A stretch of DNA of 64,000 nucleotides. Origin: Arcuatula senhousia (taxonomy: Eukaryota > Mollusca > Bivalvia > Mytilida > Mytilidae). The DNA is taken from positions 9,251,501 through 9,315,500 of the forward strand of contig OZ020307.1 of the NCBI GenBank assembly GCA_963971305.1. Direction: 5' to 3'. A program made the position numbers and the translations under genes. Under the pieces are notes generated by a model. It did not search any database. It was not told the origin of the DNA and saw nothing but the letters and a program-made list of their open reading frames with translations. Shown here in pieces: positions 14,501 through 22,900 of this stretch (the first letter of the stretch is position 1; each line of letters begins with the position of its first letter).

Positions 14501-15491
14501 AATGTATATAAACATGATAAAATAATGCTAATAATTAACAATATATAATTTATGTTGCAATGCATTCAGAGAATTTTCTTACCAAAACAGAAACCAAAGC
14601 CCCCCACCCTTCAGGCTTTTGTACCTTTGTACCTTTCATCTTGCAGCAGGTACATTTGTATAAGTTCTGAAACTTCTATAGCTGCCTCTCAATAGATGAT
14701 GATTGCTTTACTTGTATGCATGATAACTTTGTTTGTTTGCGCACGCTTCAGTTGAATTAGTTACACATGTTAGTCTATATATATATATATCACATCACGG
14801 TCTATCCCTAAATGTTTGAAAATTGAATGGCAAGATTTACATTCATGTACTTGCTGACAAGATATACATGTACTCTTTTCCAAATTCTTGTAATAACAAT
14901 GTACAACATGCACATGTAGTCTGTTACAGCAGGAACAGGAAGGCTGACTTTTTACTATGGGTTTTCTTTTGGGCATAAGAACAAAAATCATAAAAAAGGC
15001 CTAAAAATTAATGCATTCTACATGTACTTTCTAGAACTACATGAGCTTTTCTGTGACAAAATGCATGCTTTTACATGTACCTGATCTTTAGCCATGTCAA
15101 TCCAAGTATCCATCAGCAGTTTCAGTCTTTCATCTTCATTCTTTTTTGTTGTTTTCAAGGCTATGAAAATGTCATTAAGCTCGGTTTTCCTAAAGAGTTG
15201 GACACCTTCTACTTTTAAAACATTAGCTTTGGAACTTTTCAGCTTTGTCATTTCCCTCTCTTTGAAATTTTCAACAATGCCTTTCGTTTTTCGATGGAAT
15301 CTGTTTACGGATTCAACCACCTGTTTTTGGCTCTCATTAGGTAAAACTTCTTCATTGTTTCTTTTGAATAAATTGTGCTTTGTGTAAAGTTGATCTGCTT
15401 TAAAGTGGGAAAGTGAAACTATTGTCAAAGAAACAGAAAGCAATGAGAACCCAACTAACAGTCTGCAAATCCTACAAGCAGAAATTCGCAT
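4675..15491 (-). CDS. fng: fringe-type O-fucosylpeptide 3-beta-N-acetylglucosaminyltransferase, 7 exons, C-terminus outside window
   Basis: Golgi type II glycosyltransferase that adds GlcNAc to O-fucose on Notch EGF repeats (family knowledge). Exons on the minus strand: 15491-15081, 10864-10816, 9215-9173, 7840-7781, 6198-6051, 5526-5441, 4768-4675. All boundaries are GT..AG and the phases agree, giving 297 codons. Visible features: signal anchor at residues 8-27, family motif IFIALKTTKKNEDERL near 107, YIFTDSDQ at the start of exon 2, DDD metal-binding motif in WFCHVDDDNYVN (about 189-200), FWFATGGAGFCIS (about 242-254) and IRLPDDCTVGYII (exon 7). The order matches vertebrate and fly fringe proteins. 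The final 80 or so residues (the conserved FHSH region) were not found down to position 1, so the last exon(s) probably lie left of the window. Confidence 0.93.
5000..5430 (+). repeat. HINE-like element, family C, inside fringe intron
   Basis: Left inverted motif ATACCCCGCCA at 5029; two core units of about 180 bp (CAAGTTATCAGTC and CAAGTTATTGGTC phrases); a GGACGGACAGACGGACGG block near 5352-5378; a terminal hairpin at 5402-5430 (ATACCCTGCCAC / GTGGTGGGGTAT) followed by AAAAACG. Confidence 0.6.
5740..6000. other. fringe intron 5, nothing recognised
   Basis: AT-rich intron with a T-run at about 5752-5763; no repeat family or coding similarity seen. Confidence 0.4.
6051..6198 (-). CDS. fng: fringe exon 5: DDD catalytic motif
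   Basis: Acceptor TTTAG|GTGG at 6199, donor GGG|GTAAAT at 6050. It encodes RWFCHVDDDNYVN followed by ALVKFLQNYSHNETWYLGRP, the nucleotide-sugar and metal-binding core of fringe enzymes. An NET glycosylation sequon follows. Confidence 0.93.
6484..6642. repeat. long palindrome (about 80-bp arms)
   Basis: The left arm TAAGAATTAACTG...CGTGGTGCACATT mirrors the right arm AATGTGCACCACG...CAGTTAATTCTTA around AATCCGC-GAA-GCGGATT at 6554-6570. A few mismatches occur in the outer half. It lies in the fringe intron between exons 4 and 5 and is probably a foldback element. Confidence 0.85.
7282..7309 (+). repeat. isolated 3' hairpin of the HINE-like superfamily
   Basis: ATGCCCCCTTC / GATAGGGCAT hairpin followed by AAAAC. 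It resembles the hairpin at 27291-27318 and looks like a 3' remnant. Confidence 0.35.
7872..8110 (+). repeat. dispersed repeat D, copy 1
   Basis: Shares successive phrases (CCAGATTT, TGGGTGAG, AATCCCACATTATG, CCAAATATCAAG, GCTGAGAAAACTGTTA) with copies at about 12063-12480, 14045-14295, 43143-43390 and 45335-45560. The GCTGAGAAAACTGTTACGAA phrase also occurs in HINE-like cores (43990-44360), so D may be a headless relative. Confidence 0.6.
8111..9165. other. fringe intron 3, nothing recognised
   Basis: About 1 kb of AT-rich intron between exon 3 and repeat D. No exon, RNA gene or repeat family identified on either strand. Confidence 0.4.
9927..10122. repeat. TA-MITE, full copy
   Basis: 196 bp, CTGTGGATTCATTTATTTTC ... 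AATAATGAAACCACAG, flanked by TA on both sides (9925-9926, 10123-10124). Other copies: 34515-34697, 48165-48364, 50598-50803, and a fragment at 1588-1742. Confidence 0.85.
10300..10808 (-). repeat. dispersed repeat R, long copy next to fringe exon 2
   Basis: Inverse of 25585-26085 over most of its length (for example TTGGGCCAATGCAAGAC against its complement near 25715-25735). It ends about 8 bp from the exon 2 donor at 10815. Confidence 0.65.
10870..11900. other. fringe intron 1, nothing firmly recognised
   Basis: AT-rich intron. A short inverted motif (CTGGCCAG...GCTGGCCAG) sits near 11258-11279. No coding similarity. Confidence 0.35.
12063..12480 (+). repeat. dispersed repeat D, copy 2, interrupted
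   Basis: The D sequence GGATCAAAGACAGAAAT stops at 12086 and resumes after 12257 with GACAGATTTTGTTAATCAAG, so the insertion at 12087-12257 landed inside it. Confidence 0.6.
12087..12257. mobile_element. G-rich hAT-like MITE with 5-bp target duplication
   Basis: Termini CAGAGGGGGATCCAG and (inverse) CATAGGCGGATCCAG; flanked by GAAAT on both sides (12082-12086, 12258-12262). A related copy lies at about 35446-35580 in the other orientation. Confidence 0.65.
12522..13972. repeat. foldback element with about 190-bp arms, hosting a hAT-like insertion
   Basis: The left arm (12522-12715: ATTATGGACTTTCGATTG, AACAAGCCAATC, CAAATCGTCACA) is mirrored by the right arm (13701-13972: CTATGGACTTTCGATTG etc. 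on the complement). The loop contains the complete element at 12716-13700. Confidence 0.65.
12716..13700. mobile_element. hAT-like non-autonomous element, 985 bp
   Basis: Inverted ends CAGGGTTCTCCA, with TTGGC directly repeated outside (12711-12715 and 13701-13705). No transposase frame. CAGGG termini fit hAT; a 5-bp duplication is shorter than the usual 8 bp. Confidence 0.6.
14045..14295 (+). repeat. dispersed repeat D, copy 3
   Basis: Contains CCAGATTTTATTGAACAGGA, ATCCCACGTTATGGGACCCC and GCTGAGAAAACTGTTACG; colinear with copies 1, 4 and 5. Confidence 0.6.
15081..15491 (-). CDS. fng: fringe exon 1: start codon, signal anchor, stem
   Basis: The first in-frame ATG is at 15491-15489 (ATGCGAATTTCT). 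The open frame runs further up to a GTG at 15536 but is closed by a TAA just beyond it, and the ATG at 15538 is out of frame, so I place the start at 15491. A hydrophobic stretch (CRLLVGFSLLSVSLTIVSL) gives the type II anchor. A charged stem follows, then the first catalytic-domain strand. The donor is CAG|GTACAT at 15081, phase 0. Confidence 0.88.
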
Positions 15492-15538
15492 CACTCGTCC
15501 ATGCAGATCTGTTTGCGAGTCTCTGCATTCCGTCACAT

Positions 15539-15546
15539 ATTATATA
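15539..15546 (-). promoter_or_regulatory. possible TATA box for fringe
   Basis: TATATAA-type sequence on the minus strand about 50 bp upstream of the chosen ATG, which would put a start site near 15510. Position and sequence are plausible but unsupported by other elements. Confidence 0.25.
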
Positions 15547-15779
15547 CACAAGGCATGCTCAATGCACTTTCCCACGGTATATTCTACCAGTATTGTTTAC
15601 CTGCAAAATCAATTTAGGTCAGGATGGTGAGCAAACAAAAGTAGAAATCAAACCAGTCGTAGACTGTTTTCTCACATAAGATCAATAAAAGATAGATTTT
15701 ATGGGATTTATCAAAATTATCACAAATGTTCATGGGAAAAGATATAACAAGGAAAAAATACCGGAATAATTGAAGACCG

Positions 15780-15925
15780 CAATGGTCCTGACTTGGTACA
15801 GGTATTCAAAGGAAACGGCGTGTTAAGCCAGGTTTTATGGCGCGCCAATGGTAAACTTCCGCTCTTCATTGCTTAATCTTTGGATCAGGCCTGGGTAGTT
15901 CCACAAAACACAACACGGTTGTGAT
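15780..15925 (+). repeat. fragment shared with the retroelement remnant at 49158-49280
   Basis: Both begin CAATGGTCCTGACTTGGTAC and continue colinearly through CCAGGTTTTATGGCG to ACAACA(C/T)(G/A)GTTGTG. It contains no intact frame. Confidence 0.55.
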
Positions 15926-16011
15926 TACTGAAGAGTTAATATGGATGTTGAGGTGATCATCTCAGAACAACAATCAGCCAAGCATTAATGAAAAAAGGTG
16001 TGCATTGGGTT

Positions 16012-16130
16012 TACAGAATAGAGAATCATGGCCAAATTAAAACTGCTAACAGATAATTTAAAGAATATGACCCGAAAAACCAAAGAATAGAGAATAATGA
16101 CCCTTACAGAATAAAGAATTATGTGAAAAG
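16012..16130 (+). repeat. short repeat with ACAGAATAGAGAAT motif
   Basis: About three loose copies of TTACAGAATAGAGAATNATG. The same motif recurs right of the gap at 16923-17000. Confidence 0.5.
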
Positions 16131-16367
16131 AGGCCAAAACCTTTAATTAAAACACAGTTGAGACGTCATGCTTTTGTTTATGCTGTACTTTATATTACCG
16201 ATAAGTACCGTTTCTTCTTGATATTGGACTGCAGTCCACTTAATATTGGATTGCTTTAATGTTATATTGGACAGTGACACATACAGAATTGTGCAACTTG
16301 AACATTTGTCTCAGTTGACTTTTTAGAGAGAAATGCAGCAAATATAACATTTTTGTGGAAAGTTTGC

Positions 16368-16450
16368 CATGCCTAGATTTGAACCCATTATCTTTGTATC
16401 TACCATCCACCGTAACAACCATTTGGCTATACCAAATCGCTTGATTGAAA
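16368..16450 (-). repeat. tRNA-like sequence (SINE head), copy 2
   Basis: Minus strand carries TATAGCCAAATGG (A box-like) and GGTTCAAATC (B box-like) at tRNA spacing. The ends do not form a good acceptor stem, so a tRNA-derived repeat is likelier than a functional tRNA. Confidence 0.5.
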
Positions 16451-16511
16451 GTGTTTAATTCAGGTATTTAATCTTTCTGATTGTACCTCCGTATATAATA
16501 TCAAGCAAAAA

Positions 16512-16590
16512 TGTTTTCCTATCTGGATTCGAACCCGCAACCTGTCTGTCTACGGGCGGGATCGCTAACCATTAGGCTACGGGGGCTTCG
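16512..16590 (-). repeat. tRNA-like sequence (SINE head), copy 1
   Basis: Minus strand: TAGCCTAATGG (A box) and GGTTCGAATCC (B box), followed by an AAAACATTTTTG stretch also found in related form after copy 2. No matching 3' acceptor strand. About 142 bp separates equivalent points of the two copies. Confidence 0.55.
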
Positions 16591-16639
16591 ATTAATAATT
16601 AATTGCTTAATTAGGGTATTTAAATTATCTGATGTTATA

Positions 16640-16739
16640 NNNNNNNNNNNNNNNNNNNNNNNNNNNNNNNNNNNNNNNNNNNNNNNNNNNNNNNNNNNNN
16701 NNNNNNNNNNNNNNNNNNNNNNNNNNNNNNNNNNNNNNN
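16640..16739. other. assembly gap (100 N)
   Basis: Exactly 100 unknown bases, a conventional placeholder length; the true size is unknown. Confidence 0.99.
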
Positions 16740-16827
16740 GATAATACAACTATATTTTAATTGTTTTATGCTTTAATTTATCAGTATTTTCATCGTAAAC
16801 TGTGTTTTAAGTAAGATATAAGCCTTA

Positions 16828-16912
16828 AACAGTCCATTCGGTAAAATATTGTACAGGTCTTCGGCTGCGCCTCAGAACTGTCCAATATTTTACCGAATGG
16901 ACTGATTACGGC
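16828..16912. repeat. hairpin with perfect 21-bp arms
   Basis: AGTCCATTCGGTAAAATATTG and its exact inverse CAATATTTTACCGAATGGACT enclose about 33 bp. Outer bases (GCC...GGC) also pair partly. Confidence 0.8.
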
Positions 16913-17053
16913 TAAATATCCTTTACAGAATAGAGAATAAAGGGCAAAAAATTACAGAATAGAGAATAAAGGGCAAACAATTTACAGAATAAAGAAATGA
17001 GGACACCCCATCCACATCCTCGTGTTACTTAGGTTAGGAAAATTAATATTGTT

Positions 17054-18000
17054 TTAAATTAAAGTCGTCCTTTTTATCGTAAATGTTTGTAATGAGGTGA
17101 CCACCAGGGGCAAATTCGAGACGTAAATCCAAGAATGGCATGACTGAAGAAAGTTGATTCGATGGTTTCTAGCTTTAATCTCTTGTTCTGGAGGATATAT
17201 TGAAGGAATCCATCCACCAAACGAATTTACGTTGTTGACAAAGAGGACGTCATCAATATCTGAAAGTGAGCCGGACCTTGCCTCTTTCGTGTTCTTTACA
17301 AGTTCCCGAAGAAATTTAGCCTCGTACGAGTATAAAAACAAGTCGGCGAGGATAGGAGCACAGTTTGTACCCATTTGAATGCCAACTTGTTGTTGAAAAA
17401 TCTCTCCTCGAAATATAACAAATATGCCAAAAAGGAAATCAAGCATATTGCAAACTTGTTCCGCAAAAGTTTAATAAATCTTAGGTACTGGATACGTTTA
17501 CACTATTTTTACACGTTTCGGGTCCCTCGCCGTCATTGTAATCCGGTTTTACTTTTCCGTGTAAACCTAAGTTTTCGTTATTTTTACACGTGTAAACTTA
17601 ACGTTTTCTTATGTTTACGCAGCCATGTAAACTGTAGGCAGTGCCTAAATCTTATTTTTTAAAAGATGTTTTGAAAATAAAATGAAGAATTATACTGACC
17701 GAAACAACAAAGTTCCATGAATTCAAAAAAGCTAGCCTTTTCCAGTAGTTTTTTAGGCGACATTCAAGTTTTTCGTGTTGCAATGTGGTGTACAAAGTTG
17801 AAAAATCGAAAGTTTTCCGGAATGAATCTCCAAGAATGAACGGGATTAGAATTAACTCACAAATATTTTGAGTTTTTTTAAAATCAACATATATATGATT
17901 GATTCCATCACGATTATAAATAGTCACGGTCACATGATGCTTGCATGCTGTCTTTCTTTGACAGCAAATAATTAAGACTGCCATAGTTGGTTGAACCTGA
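17054..18000 (-). pseudogene. decayed reverse-transcriptase remnant (LINE- or Penelope-type, unassigned)
   Basis: Reading the minus strand, the 17984-17652 segment contains FDFSTLYTTLQHEKL and the 17446-17054 segment contains MGTNCAPILADLFLYSYE followed by DIDDVLFVNN and IYPPEQEIK. I recognise this order from widespread invertebrate retroelement polymerases: the palm region with a degenerate RYIDDVL-like active-site box. The two segments are separated by unrelated or frameshifted sequence, and neither has the finger or C-terminal domains, so it is non-functional. A C-terminal piece of apparently the same family is at 49285-49600. I cannot assign it firmly to a superfamily. Confidence 0.6.
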
Positions 18001-18771
18001 GAAAATCATCTTTCTTTTTACAAATGGTGTTGGGTATAAATGAGACGAGATCGATGTCCATTTTGTAAAACTTCTTTTTCACAGTGTATAACCGGACAGT
18101 AAGCGATCATGGAAGTTGATCACCGGTGGTAAAATCCTAGTTGATTTAATAAAAATGCATGATTTTGCCATAAATTTAAGCCCTAATTCCATCGGAACTA
18201 AATTATAAGAAAAGATGAAGCGTACAATTTGTTTACAATGTTATTTATCACCATTCAAATTATCAATATATAGTGTGTTTGACTTAATTCTTCGAAAAAA
18301 AGTGGTTTAATCATTAGTATTTTTGATAATGGAAACTCATTGCGGCGAAAGAAACAACAAATTATTAGTTAACGACTGACATTGAAATACTGCATTGCAT
18401 CTCAATTAAATGAAAGCTGTTTGAATAGAAAATCGATTGGTGCCAAATTATTTGAAAAAAAATGGTCTTGATTGTTTATAATAACAAGATTTGAAAGAGC
18501 ACTGCTCACTCAATCTCTGTCCGACTAATTGCCAGTGTACACAATCATTAATTGTTAAAAAGCTAAATCTATCTTTCCGATTAATTGTTCGGCTTTAAGT
18601 TGCAATAACAAGACAGATATCCTTTAAAACCACTACTTAGGTAGGGGAAATGGTATATTAAAACAAATGGAACAAATATAAAGGGTAATAGCTTAGATAT
18701 TGTTTATCCAAACAAAGTAATGCAAGAAGATTTTATTACAACATATGTATATTGAGAATTACGATTGACTA

Positions 18772-19100
18772 AAAATGAACTATTTTCACGGCTACCACTC
18801 GATCCCAAATCACAGCCAAATGCTGTGACGAGAAAATCCTTAGAGGAACTTCCGGATGTGATTTGGAGGAACCAAAATCATTATTTTCACAAGGTGTGTA
18901 TACTGATCGTGGCCCCGTGTGTTGCTTTAAAGCAAAAAATGAAAAATCTAAGAATGTCATTATACCCTTTGGTTATTCCCCTGTCACTTATTAAAAGCTC
19001 TTTCTCATCTGTTAAGTTATGACGGCTCTAAGGATTTCTCGTCACAGCATTTGGCTGTGATTTCGGATCGATTGGTAGCCGTGAAAATAGTTCATTTCAG
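18772..19100. repeat. foldback element, about 75-bp arms, 175-bp loop
   Basis: The left arm (18772-18848: ATGAACTATTTTCACGGCTA, CACAGCCAAATGCTGTGACG) is repeated inverted at 19025-19100 with few mismatches. Confidence 0.75.
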
Positions 19101-19133
19101 TTCCCGTTTTAGTCACGCGAGTAACATTTTTTT

Positions 19134-19671
19134 TAGGCACGGGATACGATTACGGCAAAACCGTAACAATAAGAAATTCTTATTGTTACGACAAAGACGA
19201 ATATCGGGAACGGATGACGGGACGGACGACGAATCATTTATGACCGTAACAATAAGGATATTCTTATTATTACGGCACTTATTCTTACGGCATGGACGAT
19301 AAAATTGGCATAATGATATTTACCATAGATAATTAGATATTTTATAGTAAACTTCTTTCGCTATTATTAAAAATAATTGAATTAAGTGACAATAAAATAA
19401 TAAAAGAATAAATTCAGCTCATCGGTAGTTGGTATTAGTATTCTCTTTGTTGAATAAAATTGTTTGCCGTATTGTTACGGTCGTAAATGATTCGGTCTAC
19501 CGTCTCCGTCCTGTCATCCGTTCCCGATTTTCGTCTTTGCCGTAACAATAAGAATTTCTTATTTAAACTGGACCACCTGTTGTCGATCGTTTCACAATGC
19601 AGCGGAAGTTCAGTTTATTTCTTATTGTTACGGTTTTGCCTAAGTTTGCCGTAACCATATCCTGTGCCTTT
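19134..19671. repeat. long inverted repeat with nested CCGTAACAATAAG motifs
   Basis: The left arm (AGGCACGGGATACG..., GGGAACGGATGACGGGACGG, CGAATCATTTATGACCGTAA) recurs inverted to about 19671. The palindrome CTTATTGTTACGG / CCGTAACAATAAG appears several times. The right arm is split by an unrelated 50-bp piece near 19567-19616. Probably a DNA-element derivative; not assigned. Confidence 0.65.
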
Positions 19672-19944
19672 TTTTTATTGTTACTCGGAGGCGGTAGCCG
19701 CGACCATCTTTTATTCTTTTAATATTTCTTTATTATTTGTCCTATCAATGCGAGCAAATGAAAACAGAAACCTACAGATAACAGGTATATGATTTGTCGT
19801 GACATAATTTTCTCAGTTTGCTAGGTTAACTATGGAGGTCTGAAAGGGTGGGAATAACAATTAAACAGATAAAATCTACCTTTTACAAATACCGTTCCTC
19901 CAAAATTGTAAACTTCCGGTTACTGGATAGTCACAAGATTGAAG

Positions 19945-19961
19945 ATGGCAAGCGACACTTG
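19945..19961 (+). CDS. STX8: syntaxin-8 first coding exon, copy 1
   Basis: GAAG-ATG-GCA context, good for initiation. ATGGCAAGCGACACTTG then donor GTTAGA; encodes MASDT plus the first two bases of Trp, completed by the G at 25470. Confidence 0.75.
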
Positions 19962-22900
19962 GTTAGAGTTTTTTTTTAAGCTTAAACGATTAAGATTTAA
20001 AAGATAAACGTCAATCTACAAAATCAAAGCAATAAGTTGTTTCACATACAATTCGATTGATTGTGTCCCCTCTTAAATTTCATTAAAGTCAACATCTGGG
20101 ACATGCATAATTTTCCTAGATGTAAAATAAAAAAGTGACGACTGTGTCAAGCTAGACAGAAGGACACTCCCTACTCTTTCTATGGAAAAGGCTTTAAAAG
20201 CACCTAGGCAAAGCCATATCACTACAAAGTCAAATTGAACAAAGTGTTAAAGCGAAATAGATAATCAGTCCGAGACAATTTTAACTCCTAAAATTTACTT
20301 ATAAGTTATAGAAGTAAAAATCTGTTCACTTGTGCAAGTGGGATATCTGACTGTACATGATATAAGTATTACAATAGATTTATTCTCTAATACTACAGAT
20401 AACAGGTATATGATTTGTCGTGGCATAATTTTCTCAGTTTGCTAGGTTAACTATGGAGGTCTGAAAGGGTGGGAATAACAATTAACAGTGATTAAACAGA
20501 TAAAATCTACCTTTTACAAATACCGTTCCTCCAAAATTGTAAACTTCCGGTTACTGGATAGTCACAAGATCGAAGATGGCAAGCGACACTTGGTTAGAGT
20601 TTTTTTTAAGCTTAAACGATTAAGATTTAAAAGAACAAATGTCAATCTACAAAATCAAAGCAATAAGTTGTTTCACATACAATTCGATTGATTGTGTCCC
20701 CTCTTAAATTTCATTAAAGTCAACATCTGGGACATGCATAATTTTCCTAGATGTAAAATAAAAAAGTGACGACTGTGTCAAGCTAGACAGAAGGACACTC
20801 CCTACTCTTTCTATGGAAAAGGCTTTAAAAGCACCTAGGCAAAGCCATATCACTACAAAGTCAAATTGAACAAAGTGTTAAAGCGAAATAGATAATCAGT
20901 CCGAGACAATTTTAACTCCTAAAATTTACTTATAAGTTATAGAAGTAAAAATCTGTTCACTTGTGCAAGTGGGATATCTGACTGTACATGATATAAGTAT
21001 TACAATAGATTTATTCTCTAATACTACAGATAACAGGTATATGATTTGTCGTGGCATAATTTTCTCAGTTTGCTAGGTTAACTATGGAGGTCTGAAAGGG
21101 TGGGAATAACAACAGGGTTTTAGCCAGGATTTTTAAGGCTTTAGTCACTTTTACGGCAAGCATATACATGTATGTAGTATATGCGCTTTCAGACGCTGTT
21201 CAGAACAAGTTTTATTTTCACTTCAATTTACATCCACTTATAAATAAGTAGTTATTATTTTGATTTGCAGGTAAACAGAAGAAAAGAAGTTCTGATGAGT
21301 ATTACATGGATTTCTAATCAAGGATTTCATTGACTTTTAATAAAGTATTTACAAATATATTTACAGCCTTCTTGTTTGTTTTGTTTATACTTTTCAGCCT
21401 TACTTGAAATTCTTTACAAATCTAATTTCCTCAGAATTATTTTGTGCCCCTACTTCAGAAAATTTTAGTAGGAAAAGGAAGACAACTCAGTTTTAAATTA
21501 TTCACACCCTAAGGGGCATTAAAGAAATAGATTACTGGTATATTACTGTGAGTTAAACAATATTTTTGTTATCTTACTAAAATTTTAAAAAAAAGTTTTT
21601 AACCTTTAGAAAAAGGGTATATAAGTTATTAAGTAATTGATAAAAATTATATGCAATGTTTTGAATTTTCAATGTTACATGGGGCCGATTTTTGAGAAAA
21701 ATCAGAACTTTCAAGAAGTTTGGAAGTTTGAAAGGGACCTTAACATGTTATAGTGAGTGCAAAAATATTGTCTTGGGATTTAAATTCTTTCTAAAAGGTA
21801 AATAGTTACATTCATGCTTTGGACAATCAGTGTTTTTCTGTTTAAACTAAAGTCTTTGCCAATGCTAGACCACGTGTTTGTCATAACATGAATGATATGA
21901 TTGACACCTGAAATACCTCTTCTAATTATATTCCGATAGCTGATTGGTCATTCACAAATTATTCAGCCATGAGTGACTCCACACAAATTTATTGATTTTA
22001 ATGATTACATAAATTGATTGTCAAAACATATCCGGTGATCGGCGGTCATTTTGTGGTCATAAATCAAATGGCTTCATAAATGCATGATAAATGTGACGAA
22101 AGTGACACTTTACTTTCGACAATTACGAGTTTTTAAAGCGATTTTTGTAAATTTCATGACGAAAATTTTTACACTTTTGCAAAATTAAGTGACGAAAATG
22201 GTTTGATAAATTTTCGTATTTTGAAAATTCTTTTCGCCAATGACGAAAATGACGAGCGCTAGCTAAATCACTGATAACAATTAAACAGATAAAATCTACC
22301 TTTTACAAATACCGTTCCTCCAAAATTGTAAACTTCAGGTTACTGGATAGTCACAAGATTGAAGATGGCAAGCGACACTTGGTTAGAGTTTTTTTGTCTC
22401 GCCTGCGACGAATAGTCGCGGAAGGCGAGACATAGGTATTACTTTCCGGCGACGGCGGCGACGGCGGCGGCGTAAACTTTTTTGTAAGACTTTTGTGGAC
22501 AATGAATTGCTTGAAAAGTATAATAGCTAGGCATCTGATATTTGGTATACAGACAGTTCAGGTTATGGTCTACGCAACTGTCACCATGCCGTTTGACCCT
22601 GACCCCATTTTCACGCTCCAGTGACTCTGTGAACTTAGGTTTTTTTTCAGGCCGTAAACTTTTTTGTAAGACTTTTGTGGACGATGAATTGCTTGAAAAG
22701 TATAATAGCTAGGCATCTGATATTTGGTATACAGACAGTTCAGGTTATGGTCTATGCAACTGTCACCATGCCGTTTGACCCTGACCCCATTTTCACGCTC
22801 CAGTGACTCTGTGAACTTAGGTCTTTTTTCAGGCCGTAAACTTTTTTGTAAGACTTTTGTGGACGATGAATTGCTTGAAAAGTATAATAGCTAGGCATCT

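Noticed and set aside
15492..15536. Extension of fringe to a GTG start at 15536
   Set aside because: GTG is not a normal animal start codon; the next in-frame codon upstream is closed by TAA and a good ATG with a signal anchor follows at 15491.
16512..16590. Functional tRNA gene on the minus strand
   Set aside because: A and B boxes are present but the 3' part cannot pair with the 5' acceptor strand.
20488..20691. Open frame of 67 codons over the syntaxin-8 exon 1 copy
   Set aside because: It overlaps the true ATG exon in another frame, arises from the 10-bp insertion in copy 2, and resembles no protein.
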